Source: Actinomadura violacea (GTDB lineage Bacteria > Actinomycetota > Actinomycetes > Streptosporangiales > Streptosporangiaceae). From it: a stretch of 64,000 bases of DNA. The notes under the pieces were generated by a model. That model did not search any database, was not told the origin of the DNA, and saw only the letters and a list, made by a program, of their open reading frames with translations. The stretch lies in NCBI RefSeq assembly GCF_017573465.1, contig NZ_JAGEPF010000001.1, positions 124,001-188,000 of the forward strand. Reading direction: 5' to 3'. Positions 7,658 through 16,864 of the stretch are shown here, piece after piece; the stretch's first letter is position 1; each line of letters opens with the position of its first letter. The position numbers and the translations under genes were made by a program.

Positions 7658-8643
7658 CACGCGAAGGTACGGTCGACCGCGTCGAGGATGCGGTCGAGGT
7701 CGGGCAGGTAGTGGTCCTCGAGGCGGGACGGCGGGTACGGGGTGGAGGCCCCGCCGACCCGCAGCACCGGCGACTCCAGCCGGTAGAAGCACCTCTCGGT
7801 GATCCGCGCGGCCAGCTCGGCGCCGAACCCGCTGTAGACCGGGGCCTCGTGGACGACGACGCAGCGGCCGGTGCGGTTCACCGAGCCGGTGATCGCGTCG
7901 ATGTCGAGGGGGTTGAGCGAGCGCAGGTCGATGACCTCCAGCGAGCGTCCCTCCTCGGCGGCGGCGGACGCGGCCTCCAGGCACGTCTTCACCGACGGCC
8001 CGTAGGCCAGCACCGTGACGTGCTCGCCGGGACGGACGGTCTTCGCGTCGTGCAGCGGCGCCCAGTCGCCGGGGGCGGCGTCGACGTCGACGTCGGCCTT
8101 GTCCCAGTACCGGCGCTTCGGCTCGAAGAAGATCACCGGGTCGGGGGAGGCGATCGACTGCTGGATCATCGTGAACGCGTCGGCCGGGTTGGAGCAGGCG
8201 ACGACGCGCAGGCCGGCGGTGTGGGTGAAGTACGCCTCCGGCGACTCCGAGTGGTGCTCGACGGCGCCGATGCCGCCGCCGCACGGGATCCGGACGACGA
8301 CCGGCAGCGACAGCGCGCCCAGCGAGCGCATGCCCATCTTGGCGAGCTGCGTGATGATCTGGTCGGCCGCCGGGAACACGAACCCGTCGAACTGGATCTC
8401 GCAGACCGGCCGGTACCCGCGCAGCGCGAGGCCGATCGCGGTGCCGACGATGCCGGACTCGGCCAGCGGCGTGTCGATCACCCGCTCCTCGCCGAAGTCC
8501 TTCTGCAGCCCGTCGGTGATCCGGAACACGCCGCCGAGCTTCCCGACGTCCTCGCCCATGACCAGGACCTTCGGGTCGTTCTCCATGGCCTTGCGCAGGC
8601 CGGTGTTCAGCGCCTTGCCGAGCGTCAGGGTCTGCGCGGTCAC
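7654..8643 (-). CDS. bkdB: 2-oxoisovalerate dehydrogenase E1 beta subunit
   Basis: A 329-residue transketolase-type E1 beta. It begins TLTLGKALNTGLRKAMENDP, has VLVMGEDVGKLGGVFRITDGL and DTPLAESGIVGTAIGLALRGYRP, and ends with the transketolase C-terminal domain (PVYSGFGAELAARITE). The length is normal for the family. Start and stop each overlap the neighbouring genes by 4 bp, giving an alpha-beta-E2 operon with stoichiometric translation. With E1 alpha it performs the thiamine-diphosphate decarboxylation of the valine, leucine and isoleucine 2-oxoacids. Confidence 0.93.
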   Translation of the reverse strand: MTAQTLTLGKALNTGLRKAMENDPKVLVMGEDVGKLGGVFRITDGLQKDFGEERVIDTPLAESGIVGTAIGLALRGYRPVCEIQFDGFVFPAADQIITQLAKMGMRSLGALSLPVVVRIPCGGGIGAVEHHSESPEAYFTHTAGLRVVACSNPADAFTMIQQSIASPDPVIFFEPKRRYWDKADVDVDAAPGDWAPLHDAKTVRPGEHVTVLAYGPSVKTCLEAASAAAEEGRSLEVIDLRSLNPLDIDAITGSVNRTGRCVVVHEAPVYSGFGAELAARITERCFYRLESPVLRVGGASTPYPPSRLEDHYLPDLDRILDAVDRTFAW

Positions 8644-9773
8644 GGCGTCACCTCTTCCTCGAAGGACGCCAGGTAGGCGGCGAACTGCTCCTGCTCCTCG
8701 GTCATCAGCGGGTGGTCCTCGGCGTAGACGTGCTCGAACATCGACAGCGGCGCCGGGTCCGGCAGGGCCAGGCAGCCCTCCCGCAGCTCCTTGGCGACCT
8801 GCTTGGCCTCGGCCTCGACCTCGTCGAGGAACGCGGTGTCGGCGAGGTCGCCCCGGACCAGGTACGCCTTGACCCGCTCGATCGGGTCCTTGAGCTTCCA
8901 CGCCTCCTCTTCGGCCTTCAGCCGGTAGCGCGTGGGGTCGTCGGTGGTGGTGTGAGCGCCCATCCGGTACGTGAACGCCTCGATCAGCGTGGGGCCCTGG
9001 CCCGTCCGCGCGTTCTCCAGCGCCTTCCTGGTGACGGCCAGGCACGCGAAAACGTCGTTGCCGTCCACCCGCAGGCCGGGGAAGCCGTAGCCCTGCGCGC
9101 GCTTGTACAGCGGGATGCGCGTCTGCTTCTCCAGCGGCTCGGAGATGGCCCACTGGTTGTTCTGGCAGAAGAACACGACCGGGGCGTTGAACACGGAGGC
9201 GAACACGAACGCCTCGTTCACGTCGCCCTGCGACGTCGCGCCGTCGCCGAAGTACGCCATCGTGGCGCCGGCGGACGGCGTGCCCAGCAGCCCGTCGCGC
9301 TGCACGCCCATCGCGTAGCCCGTCGCGTGCAGCGTCTGGCTGCCGATCACGACGGTGTACAGGTGGAAGCCGTGCTCGGCGGGGTCCCAGCCGCCGTGGT
9401 TGACGCCGCGGAACAGGCCGAGCAGGTTCAGCGGCGGGACGTCCCGGCACCAGGCGACGCCGTGCTCGCGGTAGGTGGGGAAGACCATGTCGTGCTCGGT
9501 CAGCGCGCGTCCCGAGCCGATCTGCGCGGCCTCCTGGCCGAGCAGCGACGCCCAGAGGCCGAGCTCGCCCTGCCGGGTCAGCGCCACGGCCTCCCGGTCG
9601 ATCCGGCGGACGATCACCAGGTCGCGGTACAGCCCGCGGACCTCCCCGGCGCTCAGGTCCAGCGGGTAGTCGGGATGCTCGACGCGCTCGCCCTCGGGGG
9701 TGAGGAGCCTGATGAGCTCGGGTTCGGCGAGCTCGGAGGCGCCTGGCGCGCCGCGCACGGAGTCGATCGTCAT
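8640..9773 (-). CDS. bkdA: 2-oxoisovalerate dehydrogenase E1 alpha subunit
   Basis: A 377-residue E1 alpha with the thiamine-diphosphate motif GDGATSQGDV...CQNN at about residues 176-206. LGQEAAQIGSGRAL, FPTYREHGVAW and GGWDPAEHGFHLYTVVIGSQ closely resemble Streptomyces BkdA, which favours branched-chain 2-oxoacids over pyruvate. The ATG at 9773 has GAGGAG 8 nt upstream; a GTG three codons earlier is less likely. It is first gene of bkdABC. The pathway supplies isobutyryl-, isovaleryl- and 2-methylbutyryl-CoA for branched fatty acids and polyketides. Valine dehydrogenase, the preceding step, is encoded at 29.9 kb. Confidence 0.92.
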   Translation of the reverse strand: MTIDSVRGAPGASELAEPELIRLLTPEGERVEHPDYPLDLSAGEVRGLYRDLVIVRRIDREAVALTRQGELGLWASLLGQEAAQIGSGRALTEHDMVFPTYREHGVAWCRDVPPLNLLGLFRGVNHGGWDPAEHGFHLYTVVIGSQTLHATGYAMGVQRDGLLGTPSAGATMAYFGDGATSQGDVNEAFVFASVFNAPVVFFCQNNQWAISEPLEKQTRIPLYKRAQGYGFPGLRVDGNDVFACLAVTRKALENARTGQGPTLIEAFTYRMGAHTTTDDPTRYRLKAEEEAWKLKDPIERVKAYLVRGDLADTAFLDEVEAEAKQVAKELREGCLALPDPAPLSMFEHVYAEDHPLMTEEQEQFAAYLASFEEEVTP

Positions 9774-9790
9774 TGATGGCACTCCTCGTT

Positions 9791-9841
9791 CGGGGCCGGT
9801 GCGCGGGATCGCCGCACGGCCGGCCGATGTCAGCGGCCCCG
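9791..9841 (-). repeat. Inverted repeat in the bkdA leader
   Basis: CGGGGCCG (9791-9798) pairs with CGGCCCCG (9834-9841) just upstream of the bkdA ribosome-binding site. GCCGGCC-type sequence between the arms could form further stems. It may be a 5' UTR structure or operator; nothing ties it to a known regulator. Confidence 0.3.
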
Positions 9842-9975
9842 TCCCCGGTAAGGGACAAAAGCCACCAAAGACATCGTGGCAGACATCACACCCGGAGATG
9901 CAAGTGCCGCCGCCTATCTCCTACCCCGCTACGGAGCCCCGATCCGCTGTGACGCGCGCCACCCCGCGCCGGGCC

Positions 9976-11595
9976 TCACTCCCGGGAGAGCGCGCGCGTC
10001 GCCCCCGCGGCGACCGTCAGGCCGAGGACCAGCCCGGCCGCGACTATGAAGTTGGCCACCCACATGTAGATCCCGCTCGGCGCGTACTCCGCCTCCTGCC
10101 CGAGGCTGCCGATCGGCAGCAGCAGGTCGAGCGTGTAGAAGAACGCGTTGAAGTGCGGCTTGTGGCCGGTGTCCAGAACGCCCGGATTATGGATGGAGAA
10201 CACGATCGTGCCGAACGCCAGCAGCCCCACCAGCCAGCTCGCCGCCCGGAACGGCCGGTACCCGTAGCCGACCAGGACGTCCTGCAGGAACCCGACGACC
10301 TTCAGCGGGATGCCCTGCGTGCGGCGCCGGTCCCGCGCCTTCGCCAGCAGCACCGACCGCCCGTCGGCGTCCAGCCCGAGCGCCCGGTACGTCGCCGCGA
10401 GCCGCTCGTACGGCTGCGGCGCGTACCCGTCGCTGTCGCGGCGCAGCCACGCCAGCCGCTCGCGGGCCGCCAGCGGCGGTTCGAGCGTCTCGTACTGCAG
10501 GCCGTCGAGCTGGAGCCGGTCCGGCCAGGTCGCCGCCTCGTCCCGCAGCAGGTTGATCCGCGCGTACGACAGGTCGGTCGTCCCGGCGATCTTGTCCGCC
10601 GGGCGCAGCAGCAGCTCCTCCGCCTGGACGCGCTGCAGGCTCAGCGCCGTCCCCTGCTCGTGCCGCAGGTGCGCGCCGCGCAGGCTGAGCTGCCCGGTGA
10701 CGTGCGCCCCGGAGAAGCTCACCGCGCCGTGCGCGGTGAACCCGTCCGAGCAGTACACGTCGGTCTCGACGGTCAGGTCGTCGGCGTTCAGCGCGGTCCG
10801 CTCCGGCGCCGACAGCTGCGCGCCGACGAACGACAGGTACCCGCCGACGCGGGCGCCGCGCAGCCGGACCTCGCCCTCCGCGACGAACCCGCCGTCGCAG
10901 AACACGTTCGCCGCCACGTCCAGCCGGCTCGCGTACAGCGCCGCGCCGGACGGGTTGTGCAGCCGCGCCTTCCGGAAGATCAGCTGGCCGCCGACCCGCG
11001 CGCCCGGCAGCCGGACCTCGCCGTTCGCCGCGAACCCCTGGTCGCAGTAGACGTTCGCCTCGACCGTCAGCCGGTCGGCGAGCAGCGCGTCCCCGCCCGG
11101 GTTGGACAGCTGGACGCCCGACATGTTCAGGATGCCGGTGATGTGCGCCCCGTCCAGCCAGAGCCCGCCGGTGATCCGGCTGCCCTCCAGCCACAGGTGG
11201 CCGTCCACCCGGGTGCCGGACGCGACCAGCCCGGGCAGCCGGCAGCCCATCAGGTGGACGCTGTTCATGCTGGCCCAGTACAGGTGCGGCGCCTCGTCGA
11301 ACGAGCACGCCGTCAGCGCCAGCGGGACGCGGACCTCGGCGTGCCCGAGGTTCAGCGAACCGGTGATCCGGGCGCCGCTCAGCCGGACGGCGGCGACCCG
11401 TCCCGGCTCCGGCTCCACGGCCCCGACCAGCAGCGCCACCAGCACCTCGGCCCTGACCATCCGGTCATGCCCCCAGTGCGGCGCGTACCCGGGATCGTCC
11501 AGCGCCGGGTCCCCGGACGACAGGTCCACCGATTCGCCGCTCGGGAACGCCTCCCACAGGAGACGCTCCGGCGGGGTGAGGTCCTCGATGTTCAT
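9976..11595 (-). CDS. Beta-helix (pentapeptide-like) membrane protein
   Basis: A 539-residue protein. Residues about 60-370 are a long run of strand-turn repeats with recurring phrases (VRLSGARITGSL, HLWLEGSRITGGLWLDGAHITG, GARVGGQLIFRKA, GAHVTGQLSLRGA). This implies a right-handed beta-helix or solenoid. The C-terminus has a conserved segment (YERLAATYRALGLDADGRSVLLAKARDRR) and two hydrophobic helices (SWLVGLLAFGTIVFS and VANFIVAAGLVLGLTVAAGA). Streptomycete homologues are sometimes labelled membrane-associated oxidoreductase, but I see no cofactor motif. The topology suggests a cytoplasmic solenoid held at the membrane. It is divergent from purS. Confidence 0.7.
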   Translation of the reverse strand: MNIEDLTPPERLLWEAFPSGESVDLSSGDPALDDPGYAPHWGHDRMVRAEVLVALLVGAVEPEPGRVAAVRLSGARITGSLNLGHAEVRVPLALTACSFDEAPHLYWASMNSVHLMGCRLPGLVASGTRVDGHLWLEGSRITGGLWLDGAHITGILNMSGVQLSNPGGDALLADRLTVEANVYCDQGFAANGEVRLPGARVGGQLIFRKARLHNPSGAALYASRLDVAANVFCDGGFVAEGEVRLRGARVGGYLSFVGAQLSAPERTALNADDLTVETDVYCSDGFTAHGAVSFSGAHVTGQLSLRGAHLRHEQGTALSLQRVQAEELLLRPADKIAGTTDLSYARINLLRDEAATWPDRLQLDGLQYETLEPPLAARERLAWLRRDSDGYAPQPYERLAATYRALGLDADGRSVLLAKARDRRRTQGIPLKVVGFLQDVLVGYGYRPFRAASWLVGLLAFGTIVFSIHNPGVLDTGHKPHFNAFFYTLDLLLPIGSLGQEAEYAPSGIYMWVANFIVAAGLVLGLTVAAGATRALSRE

Positions 11596-11668
11596 CGGAC
11601 GGCTCCGGGAGGGTGTGGGCGGGGTGCGGACAAGGGGGATGCGTGGGTGGCGCGTGCCCATGGTGCCG

Positions 11669-11674
11669 TACGCT
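11669..11674 (+). promoter_or_regulatory. Candidate -10 of the purS promoter
   Basis: TACGCT fits the actinobacterial TAnnnT consensus. It would start the transcript about 36 nt before the purS GTG. No convincing -35 element is visible. Confidence 0.35.
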
Positions 11675-11716
11675 TCAGGTTCGTCAGCAAAAGCGCAGAT
11701 CAGTGAGGGGGCGACC

Positions 11717-12088
11717 GTGGCGCGTGTCGTCGTCGACGTCATGCTCAAGCCGGAGATCCTCGACCCGCAGGGCCAGGCGATCGCCCGGAAACTGCCGCAG
11801 CTGGGGTTCGACGGCGTCGTCGCCGTCCGGCAGGGCAAGCGGTTCGAGGTCGAGCTCGAAGGGCCGGCCGACGAGGCCGCGCTGGAGCGGGTGCGCCGGA
11901 TCGCCGAGACCCTGCTCGCCAACCCGGTGATCGAGAACTTCGAGGTGCGGATCCTGCAGCCCGAGGGGCTCGAAGCCGAGACCCCGGACAGCCCGCCGGA
12001 GGCCCCGCAGGGCGAGACGCCGCAGGCCGAAGGGCACGGGACCCCGCCCGACAGCCCCCAGGGCGAAGTGAAAGACCCGACAGTATAG
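11717..12088 (+). CDS. purS: Phosphoribosylformylglycinamidine synthase subunit PurS, with Pro-rich tail
   Basis: Residues 1-80 are a complete PurS domain (VVVDVMLKPEILDPQGQAIARKL, FDGVVAVRQGKRFEVEL, LLANPVIENFEV). A tail of about 43 residues rich in Pro, Glu and Gly follows (TPDSPPEAPQGETPQAEG) and is absent from the usual 80-85-residue PurS. GAGGGGG precedes the GTG start. PurS bridges PurL and PurQ in the three-subunit FGAM synthase that converts FGAR and glutamine to FGAM. An unrelated ATPase gene separates it from purQ and purL. Confidence 0.92.
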   Translation: MARVVVDVMLKPEILDPQGQAIARKLPQLGFDGVVAVRQGKRFEVELEGPADEAALERVRRIAETLLANPVIENFEVRILQPEGLEAETPDSPPEAPQGETPQAEGHGTPPDSPQGEVKDPTV

Positions 12089-12189
12089 CGGTTACGGAAG
12101 ATCCCGGCGGGGAAGCCTTAGCTGCGTCGAGTCGTCGAGCACGCTCCGGGTCCGGGGGCCCTGCCGGGACGCCCGGGGCATGACACGAG

Positions 12190-12657
12190 GTGTCCGGGGT
12201 GGATATGGAGTTCGCGCTCGCGCTGCCGCGCGAGGCGCCGAGCATTCCGGTGGTACGCCGGGTGGTGGGGGACGCGCTGCGGGGGCTGGGCGTCGCCGAG
12301 GACTGCGTCGCCGACATCCTCGTCGCCGCCTCCGAGGCGTGCACCAACGCCGTCCAGCACGCCCGCGCCACCGGCGACTACCGGGTCGCCGGCCGCGTCG
12401 ACGACGGCAGCTGCCTGCTGGAGATCGAGGACGGCGGCCACGGGCCCCGCCCCGTCCCGCGGGAGCCGGCCCCCGAGCCCGGGGTTTTGAGCGAATCGGG
12501 CCGCGGGATTAAAATCATGCGGGCGCTCGTGGACGATCTGGACATCGACCGCACCCCCGACCGGGGCACCATCGTTCACCTGCGGAAGCGCCTGACCTGG
12601 CGGGACGGGGCACTGGTAGGCCGCCTCGACCGCCGGCTCATGCACACGGCCGGGTAG
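12190..12657 (+). CDS. Anti-sigma-factor-like ATPase (HATPase_c, RsbW family)
   Basis: A 155-residue single-domain GHKL ATPase. The N-box is SEACTNAVQHA (about residues 48-58), the G1 box IEDGGHGPRP, and the G2 box SGRGIKIMRALVDDLDI. This is the layout of RsbW/SpoIIAB-type serine kinases, which are numerous in actinomycetes and usually control an anti-sigma antagonist or act alone. No partner STAS protein or sigma factor lies nearby, so its target is unknown. The start is uncertain: GTG at 12190 or ATG at 12205, the latter with GGGG 5 nt upstream. It sits between purS and purQ. Confidence 0.82.
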   Translation: MSGVDMEFALALPREAPSIPVVRRVVGDALRGLGVAEDCVADILVAASEACTNAVQHARATGDYRVAGRVDDGSCLLEIEDGGHGPRPVPREPAPEPGVLSESGRGIKIMRALVDDLDIDRTPDRGTIVHLRKRLTWRDGALVGRLDRRLMHTAG

Positions 12658-12757
12658 ATTGGTACGCGCGCGGGGGGATTGTGCGACGCGCGCAGCGGTG
12701 ATCGGCGGATGAGACCCGACCGTCCCGGCCGCACCTCATTTCGGAGGAACAGAACAG

Positions 12758-13438
12758 ATGGACGCTGCCCGGGTGGGGGTCATCACCTTCCCTGGTTCCC
12801 TGGACGACAAGGACGCCGCGCGCGCCGTGCGGCTGGCCGGCGCCGAGCCGGTCGCCCTCTGGCACGCCGACCACGACCTGCAGGGCGTCGACGCCGTCGT
12901 CCTGCCAGGCGGGTTCTCCTACGGGGACTACCTGCGGGCCGGGGCTATCGCCCGGTTCGCACCGCTGATGACCGAGCTGGTCGCCGCCGCCAAGGCCGGC
13001 CTGCCCGTCCTCGGCATCTGCAACGGCTTCCAGGTGCTCTGCGAGTCGCACCTGCTCCCGGGCGCGCTGCTGCCGAACGCGGGGCTGCACTTCGTCTGCC
13101 GCGACCAGCGGCTGCGCGTCGAGAACGCCGGCACCGCCTGGACCTCCGAGTACACCGAGGGGCAGGAGCTGGTCATCCCGGTCAAGAACGCGGACGGCCG
13201 CTACACCGCCGACCGCGAGACGCTGGCCGAACTGGCCGACTCCGGCCGGATCGTCGCCCGCTACCTCGACCTGAACCCCAACGGCTCCCTCGACGACATC
13301 GCCGGGATCTGCAACGAGGCCGGCAACGTGGTGGGGCTCATGCCGCACCCCGAGCACGCCGCGGAGTCGCTGACCGGGCCGTCCACCGACGGGCTCGGCT
13401 TCTTCACCTCGATCGTCAAGAGACTGGTCAACGCATGA
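12758..13438 (+). CDS. purQ: Phosphoribosylformylglycinamidine synthase subunit PurQ (glutaminase)
   Basis: A 226-residue class I glutamine amidotransferase. The nucleophile Cys lies in [14 protein letters not shown] and the catalytic His/Glu in MPHPEHAAE near the C-terminus. [17 protein letters not shown] is typical of PurQ. GGAGG lies 11 nt before the ATG. It supplies ammonia to PurL. Its stop overlaps the purL ATG (ATGA). A TAGATT box at 12655-12660 could give purQL its own promoter with a leader of about 90 nt. Confidence 0.95.
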   Translation: MDAARVGVITFPGSLDDKDAARAVRLAGAEPVALWHADHDLQGVDAVVLPGGFSYGDYLRAGAIARFAPLMTELVAAAKAGLPVLGICNGFQVLCESHLLPGALLPNAGLHFVCRDQRLRVENAGTAWTSEYTEGQELVIPVKNADGRYTADRETLAELADSGRIVARYLDLNPNGSLDDIAGICNEAGNVVGLMPHPEHAAESLTGPSTDGLGFFTSIVKRLVNA

Positions 13439-16400
13439 GCGAGCAACGGCCCAACGCTTCCGGCCGCGCGGGGCGCGACGCCGCGCACGACGAGCCGTCG
13501 CTGGACTGGCTGGACGAGCTGAAGTCCGACGCCGACGACCCCGAGCTGCAGCCCGTCGACCCCTCGGTGACCCAGGCCTTCGAGGCGATCCTGGAGGAGG
13601 ACCGGTCCAACGCGCCCGCCGCGTCGCCCGGCGTCCCCGGCGTCCCCGGCACGCCCGCTCCCGAGCAGCCCGCGCCGCCGGCTCCGCCCGCGCCCTCGGC
13701 CTCGCCCGCGCCGCAGGGGCCGTTCACCGGCCCGCTGCCCGTGCTGAACGACGAGCCGGCCGCCACCGGGCGCACCCTGCCCGACACCGGCGTCCCGTCG
13801 GACGCGTTCGCGCGCGCGCTGGCCGAGGAGGGTGTCGCGGTCCCGCTGCCGCCGCAGAACGACCCCACGCGCACCACGCCTGACCTGGGCGAGTACGCGG
13901 CGTTCCCGCCGCCGCCCGCCGCCCCGCAGCGCGTCGCCGGTCCCGGCACCGGCCCGCAGCCCGCCATCGGGTCCGGGACGGGCCCGCAGCCCGCAGTGGG
14001 GCCGCAGGGGCCGCAGGGCCAGCAGGCGCCGTCCGGCGGCTGGCAGAGCCCCGGCGCGAGCCCGCAGCCCGTCCCCGGTCCCGGCACCGGCCCGCTGCCC
14101 GCCGTCGGCCCGGGCACCGGCCCCCTGCCCCCGGTCGGCCCGGCCACCGGGCCGCTGCCCGCGATCGGCTCCGGGACGGGCCCGCAGCCGTCCGTCGGCC
14201 CGCACCACAGCGGCCCGCACGGCGGTCCGCACACAGGGCCGCTTCCGCCCGTCGGCCCGGCCGGCACCGGCCAGTTCCCGGCGATCGGCCCGAACACCGG
14301 CCCGCAGCCCGCCATCGGCTCGGGCACCGGCCCGCAGCCCGCCGTAGGACGCGGCACCGGCCCGCAGCCGTCCGTCGGACCCGGCACGGGCCCGCAGCCG
14401 GCCGTCGGCCGCGGCACCGGCCCGCAGCCCGCCGTCGGCGGCCCCAACACCGGGCCGCAGCACGCCGTCGGATCCGGCACGGGCCCCCAGCCCGCCATCG
14501 GCGGCGGCGCCCGCCTCGCGATCGAGTCGTCCGTCAAGGTCGACACCGGCACCGACACCGTCGCCATCGCCGCCGCCTCGCCCGACCGCGCGCAGCCGTA
14601 CGCCGAGCTGGGCATGAACGACGAGGAGTACCAGCGCGTCCGGCACATCCTCGGCCGCCGCCCCACCTCCGCCGAGCTCGCGATCTACTCGGTCATGTGG
14701 AGCGAGCACTGCTCCTACAAGTCCTCCAAGGTCCACCTGCGCCAGTTCGGCGACAAGGCCCCCAAGACCGACAAGCTGCTCGTCGGGATGGGCGAGAACG
14801 CCGGCGTCGTCGACATCGGCCAGGGCTGGGCGGTCACCTTCAAGGTCGAGTCGCACAACCACCCGTCCTACGTCGAGCCGTACCAGGGCGCCGCGACCGG
14901 CGTCGGCGGCATCGTCCGCGACATCATGTCGATGGGCGCCCGCCCGATCGCCGTCATGGACTCCCTGCGCTTCGGCCCCGCCGACGCCCCCGACACCCAG
15001 CGCGTGCTGCCCGGCGTCGTCGCCGGCGTCGGCGGCTACGGCAACTCCCTCGGCCTGCCCAACATCGGCGGCGAGACCGTCTTCGACGCCTGCTACGAGG
15101 GGAACCCGCTGGTCAACGCCCTCTGCGTGGGCGTGATGAAGCACGAGGACATCCAGCGCGCCGTGGCCCCCGGCCCCGGCAACCGGGTGATCCTCTTCGG
15201 CGCCCTCACCGGCCCGGACGGCATCGGCGGCGCGTCCGTCCTGGCGTCCGCGACCTTCGACGAGGAGTCGCACACCAAGCGCCCGTCCGTCCAGGTCGGC
15301 GACCCGTTCATGGAGAAGCTGCTCATCGAGTGCTGCCTGGAGCTGTTCCGCGAGGACCTCGTGGTCGGCATCCAGGACCTCGGCGCCGCCGGCGTCTCCT
15401 GCGCGACGACGGAACTGGCCGCCGCCGGCACCGGCGGCATGCACGTCGACCTCGACACCGTCCCGCTGCGCGACGCGACCCTGCGCCCTGAGGAGATCCT
15501 CATGAGCGAGTCGCAGGAGCGGATGATGGCGGTCGTGTCGCCCGACAAGGTCGACCGCTTCATGGAGATCTGCCGCCGCTGGGAGATCCCCGCCACCGTC
15601 ATCGGCCAGGTCACCGACACCCGCCGCCTCGTCATGACGTGGCGCGGCGAGACGATCGTCGACATCCCGCCGGTCACCGCCGCCGACGAGGGCCCGGTCT
15701 ACGAGCGGCCGTTCGAGCCCCCGAAGGACCTCGGCGCCCTGCAGTCCGACACCCCGGGCCGGCTGACCCGCCCGTCCAACGGCGACGAGCTGCGCCGCAC
15801 CGTCCTGTGGCTCGCCGGCTCGCCGAACCTGGCCAGCAAGACGTGGGTGACCTCGCAGTACGACCGGTACGTGCTCGGCAACACCGTCCTCGCCATGCCG
15901 GAGAACGCGGGCCTCGTCCGGATCGACGACGAGTCGGGCCTCGGCATCGCGCTGTCCCTGGACGGCAACGGCCGCTACACCCGCCTCGACCCGTACTCCG
16001 GCTCGCAGCTCGCGCTGTCCGAGGCGTACCGCAACGTCGCCGCCACCGGCGCCCGCCCCCTCGCCGTGACGAACTGCCTGAACTTCGGCTCCCCGGAGGA
16101 CCCGGGCGTCATGTGGCAGTTCGCCCGCGCCGTCGAGGGCCTCGCCGACGCCTGCCAGTACCTCGGCATCCCGGTGACCGGCGGCAACGTCAGCTTCTAC
16201 AACCAGACCGGCACCACCCCGATCAACCCGACCCCGGTCATCGGCGTCCTCGGCGTCCACGACGACGTCCGCCGCCGCGTGAACATGGCGCTCACCTCCG
16301 ACGGCGCCACGCTCGCGCTCCTCGGCGAGACCCGCGAGGAGTTCGGCGGCTCCGAATGGGCGCACGTCGTCTACAACCACCTCGGCGGCCTGCCGCCGCT

Positions 16401-16815
16401 GGTCGACCTGAAGGCGGAGGCGGCCCTCGCCTCCGTCATGGTCACCGCGATCCGCGAGGGCCTGCTGACGGCCGTCCACGACCTGTCGGACGGCGGCCTC
16501 TCGCAGACCCTGGTGGAGTCCTGCCTGCGCGGCGGCCTCGGCGCCCGGATCACCCTGCCGGGCGACCCGTTCGTCACGCTGTTCAGCGAGTCGGTGGCCC
16601 GCGCGATGGTCGCGATCCGCCCCGGCGGCGAGGCCCGCCTCGCGGCCCTGTGCGAGTCGGCGGGCGTCCCGGTGACCCAGCTCGGCATCGCCGGCGGCGA
16701 CTCGCTGAACGTCACCGGCCGCGCCCCGGAAGGCGACCAGCAGGAGCTGTTCTCGATCCCCCTCGCCGAACTCCGCGAGGCCAACGAGCGCATGCTCCCG
16801 AGCTACGCGAACTGA
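13435..16815 (+). CDS. purL: Phosphoribosylformylglycinamidine synthase subunit PurL with long repeat-rich N-terminal extension
   Basis: 1126 residues against about 740 for ordinary small-type PurL. Residues 1-110 are acidic then Pro-rich ([18 protein letters not shown]). Residues 169-356 are about 15 copies of a [13 protein letters not shown] unit. The normal enzyme starts near residue 385 ([22 protein letters not shown]) with the catalytic-site phrase [16 protein letters not shown]. It also has the ATP/FGAR regions [23 protein letters not shown] and DLSDGGL. The frame is continuous and GC-rich throughout, and the ATG overlaps the purQ stop, so the extension is translated rather than a miscalled start. 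The enzyme makes FGAM in purine synthesis. The extension is predicted disordered; its function is unknown. Confidence 0.95.
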   Translation: MSEQRPNASGRAGRDAAHDEPSLDWLDELKSDADDPELQPVDPSVTQAFEAILEEDRSNAPAASPGVPGVPGTPAPEQPAPPAPPAPSASPAPQGPFTGPLPVLNDEPAATGRTLPDTGVPSDAFARALAEEGVAVPLPPQNDPTRTTPDLGEYAAFPPPPAAPQRVAGPGTGPQPAIGSGTGPQPAVGPQGPQGQQAPSGGWQSPGASPQPVPGPGTGPLPAVGPGTGPLPPVGPATGPLPAIGSGTGPQPSVGPHHSGPHGGPHTGPLPPVGPAGTGQFPAIGPNTGPQPAIGSGTGPQPAVGRGTGPQPSVGPGTGPQPAVGRGTGPQPAVGGPNTGPQHAVGSGTGPQPAIGGGARLAIESSVKVDTGTDTVAIAAASPDRAQPYAELGMNDEEYQRVRHILGRRPTSAELAIYSVMWSEHCSYKSSKVHLRQFGDKAPKTDKLLVGMGENAGVVDIGQGWAVTFKVESHNHPSYVEPYQGAATGVGGIVRDIMSMGARPIAVMDSLRFGPADAPDTQRVLPGVVAGVGGYGNSLGLPNIGGETVFDACYEGNPLVNALCVGVMKHEDIQRAVAPGPGNRVILFGALTGPDGIGGASVLASATFDEESHTKRPSVQVGDPFMEKLLIECCLELFREDLVVGIQDLGAAGVSCATTELAAAGTGGMHVDLDTVPLRDATLRPEEILMSESQERMMAVVSPDKVDRFMEICRRWEIPATVIGQVTDTRRLVMTWRGETIVDIPPVTAADEGPVYERPFEPPKDLGALQSDTPGRLTRPSNGDELRRTVLWLAGSPNLASKTWVTSQYDRYVLGNTVLAMPENAGLVRIDDESGLGIALSLDGNGRYTRLDPYSGSQLALSEAYRNVAATGARPLAVTNCLNFGSPEDPGVMWQFARAVEGLADACQYLGIPVTGGNVSFYNQTGTTPINPTPVIGVLGVHDDVRRRVNMALTSDGATLALLGETREEFGGSEWAHVVYNHLGGLPPLVDLKAEAALASVMVTAIREGLLTAVHDLSDGGLSQTLVESCLRGGLGARITLPGDPFVTLFSESVARAMVAIRPGGEARLAALCESAGVPVTQLGIAGGDSLNVTGRAPEGDQQELFSIPLAELREANERMLPSYAN
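13939..14502 (+). repeat. Degenerate tandem repeat encoding GTGPQPAVG units in purL
   Basis: About 15 in-frame copies of a 27-33-bp unit encode (S/P/R)-G-T-G-P-(Q/L)-P-(A/S/P)-(V/I)-G. Two spacers (around 14010-14070 and 14200-14230) are Gly/His/Gln-rich. Copies differ at synonymous positions, so the repeat is maintained at protein level. Copy number may vary between strains. Confidence 0.85.
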
Positions 16816-16821
16816 CCGTCC

Positions 16822-16852
16822 GAGGGCGTCCCCGTTCTCCGGGGGCGCCCTC
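16822..16852 (+). terminator. Terminator after purL
   Basis: A 13-bp stem (GAGGGCGTCCCCG with CGGGGGCGCCCTC, one G-U pair) and 5-nt loop begin 7 nt after the purL stop. Confidence 0.8.
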
Positions 16853-16864
16853 TCTAATGGACGC

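Noticed and set aside
6254..8284. A 676-residue E2 protein
   Set aside because: The first 209 codons are bkdB in another frame. The lipoyl domain begins right after the GTG at 7657.
13939..14502. CRISPR-like or non-coding tandem repeats
   Set aside because: The units are in frame, vary at synonymous sites and have no uniform spacers, so they are coding repeats in purL.
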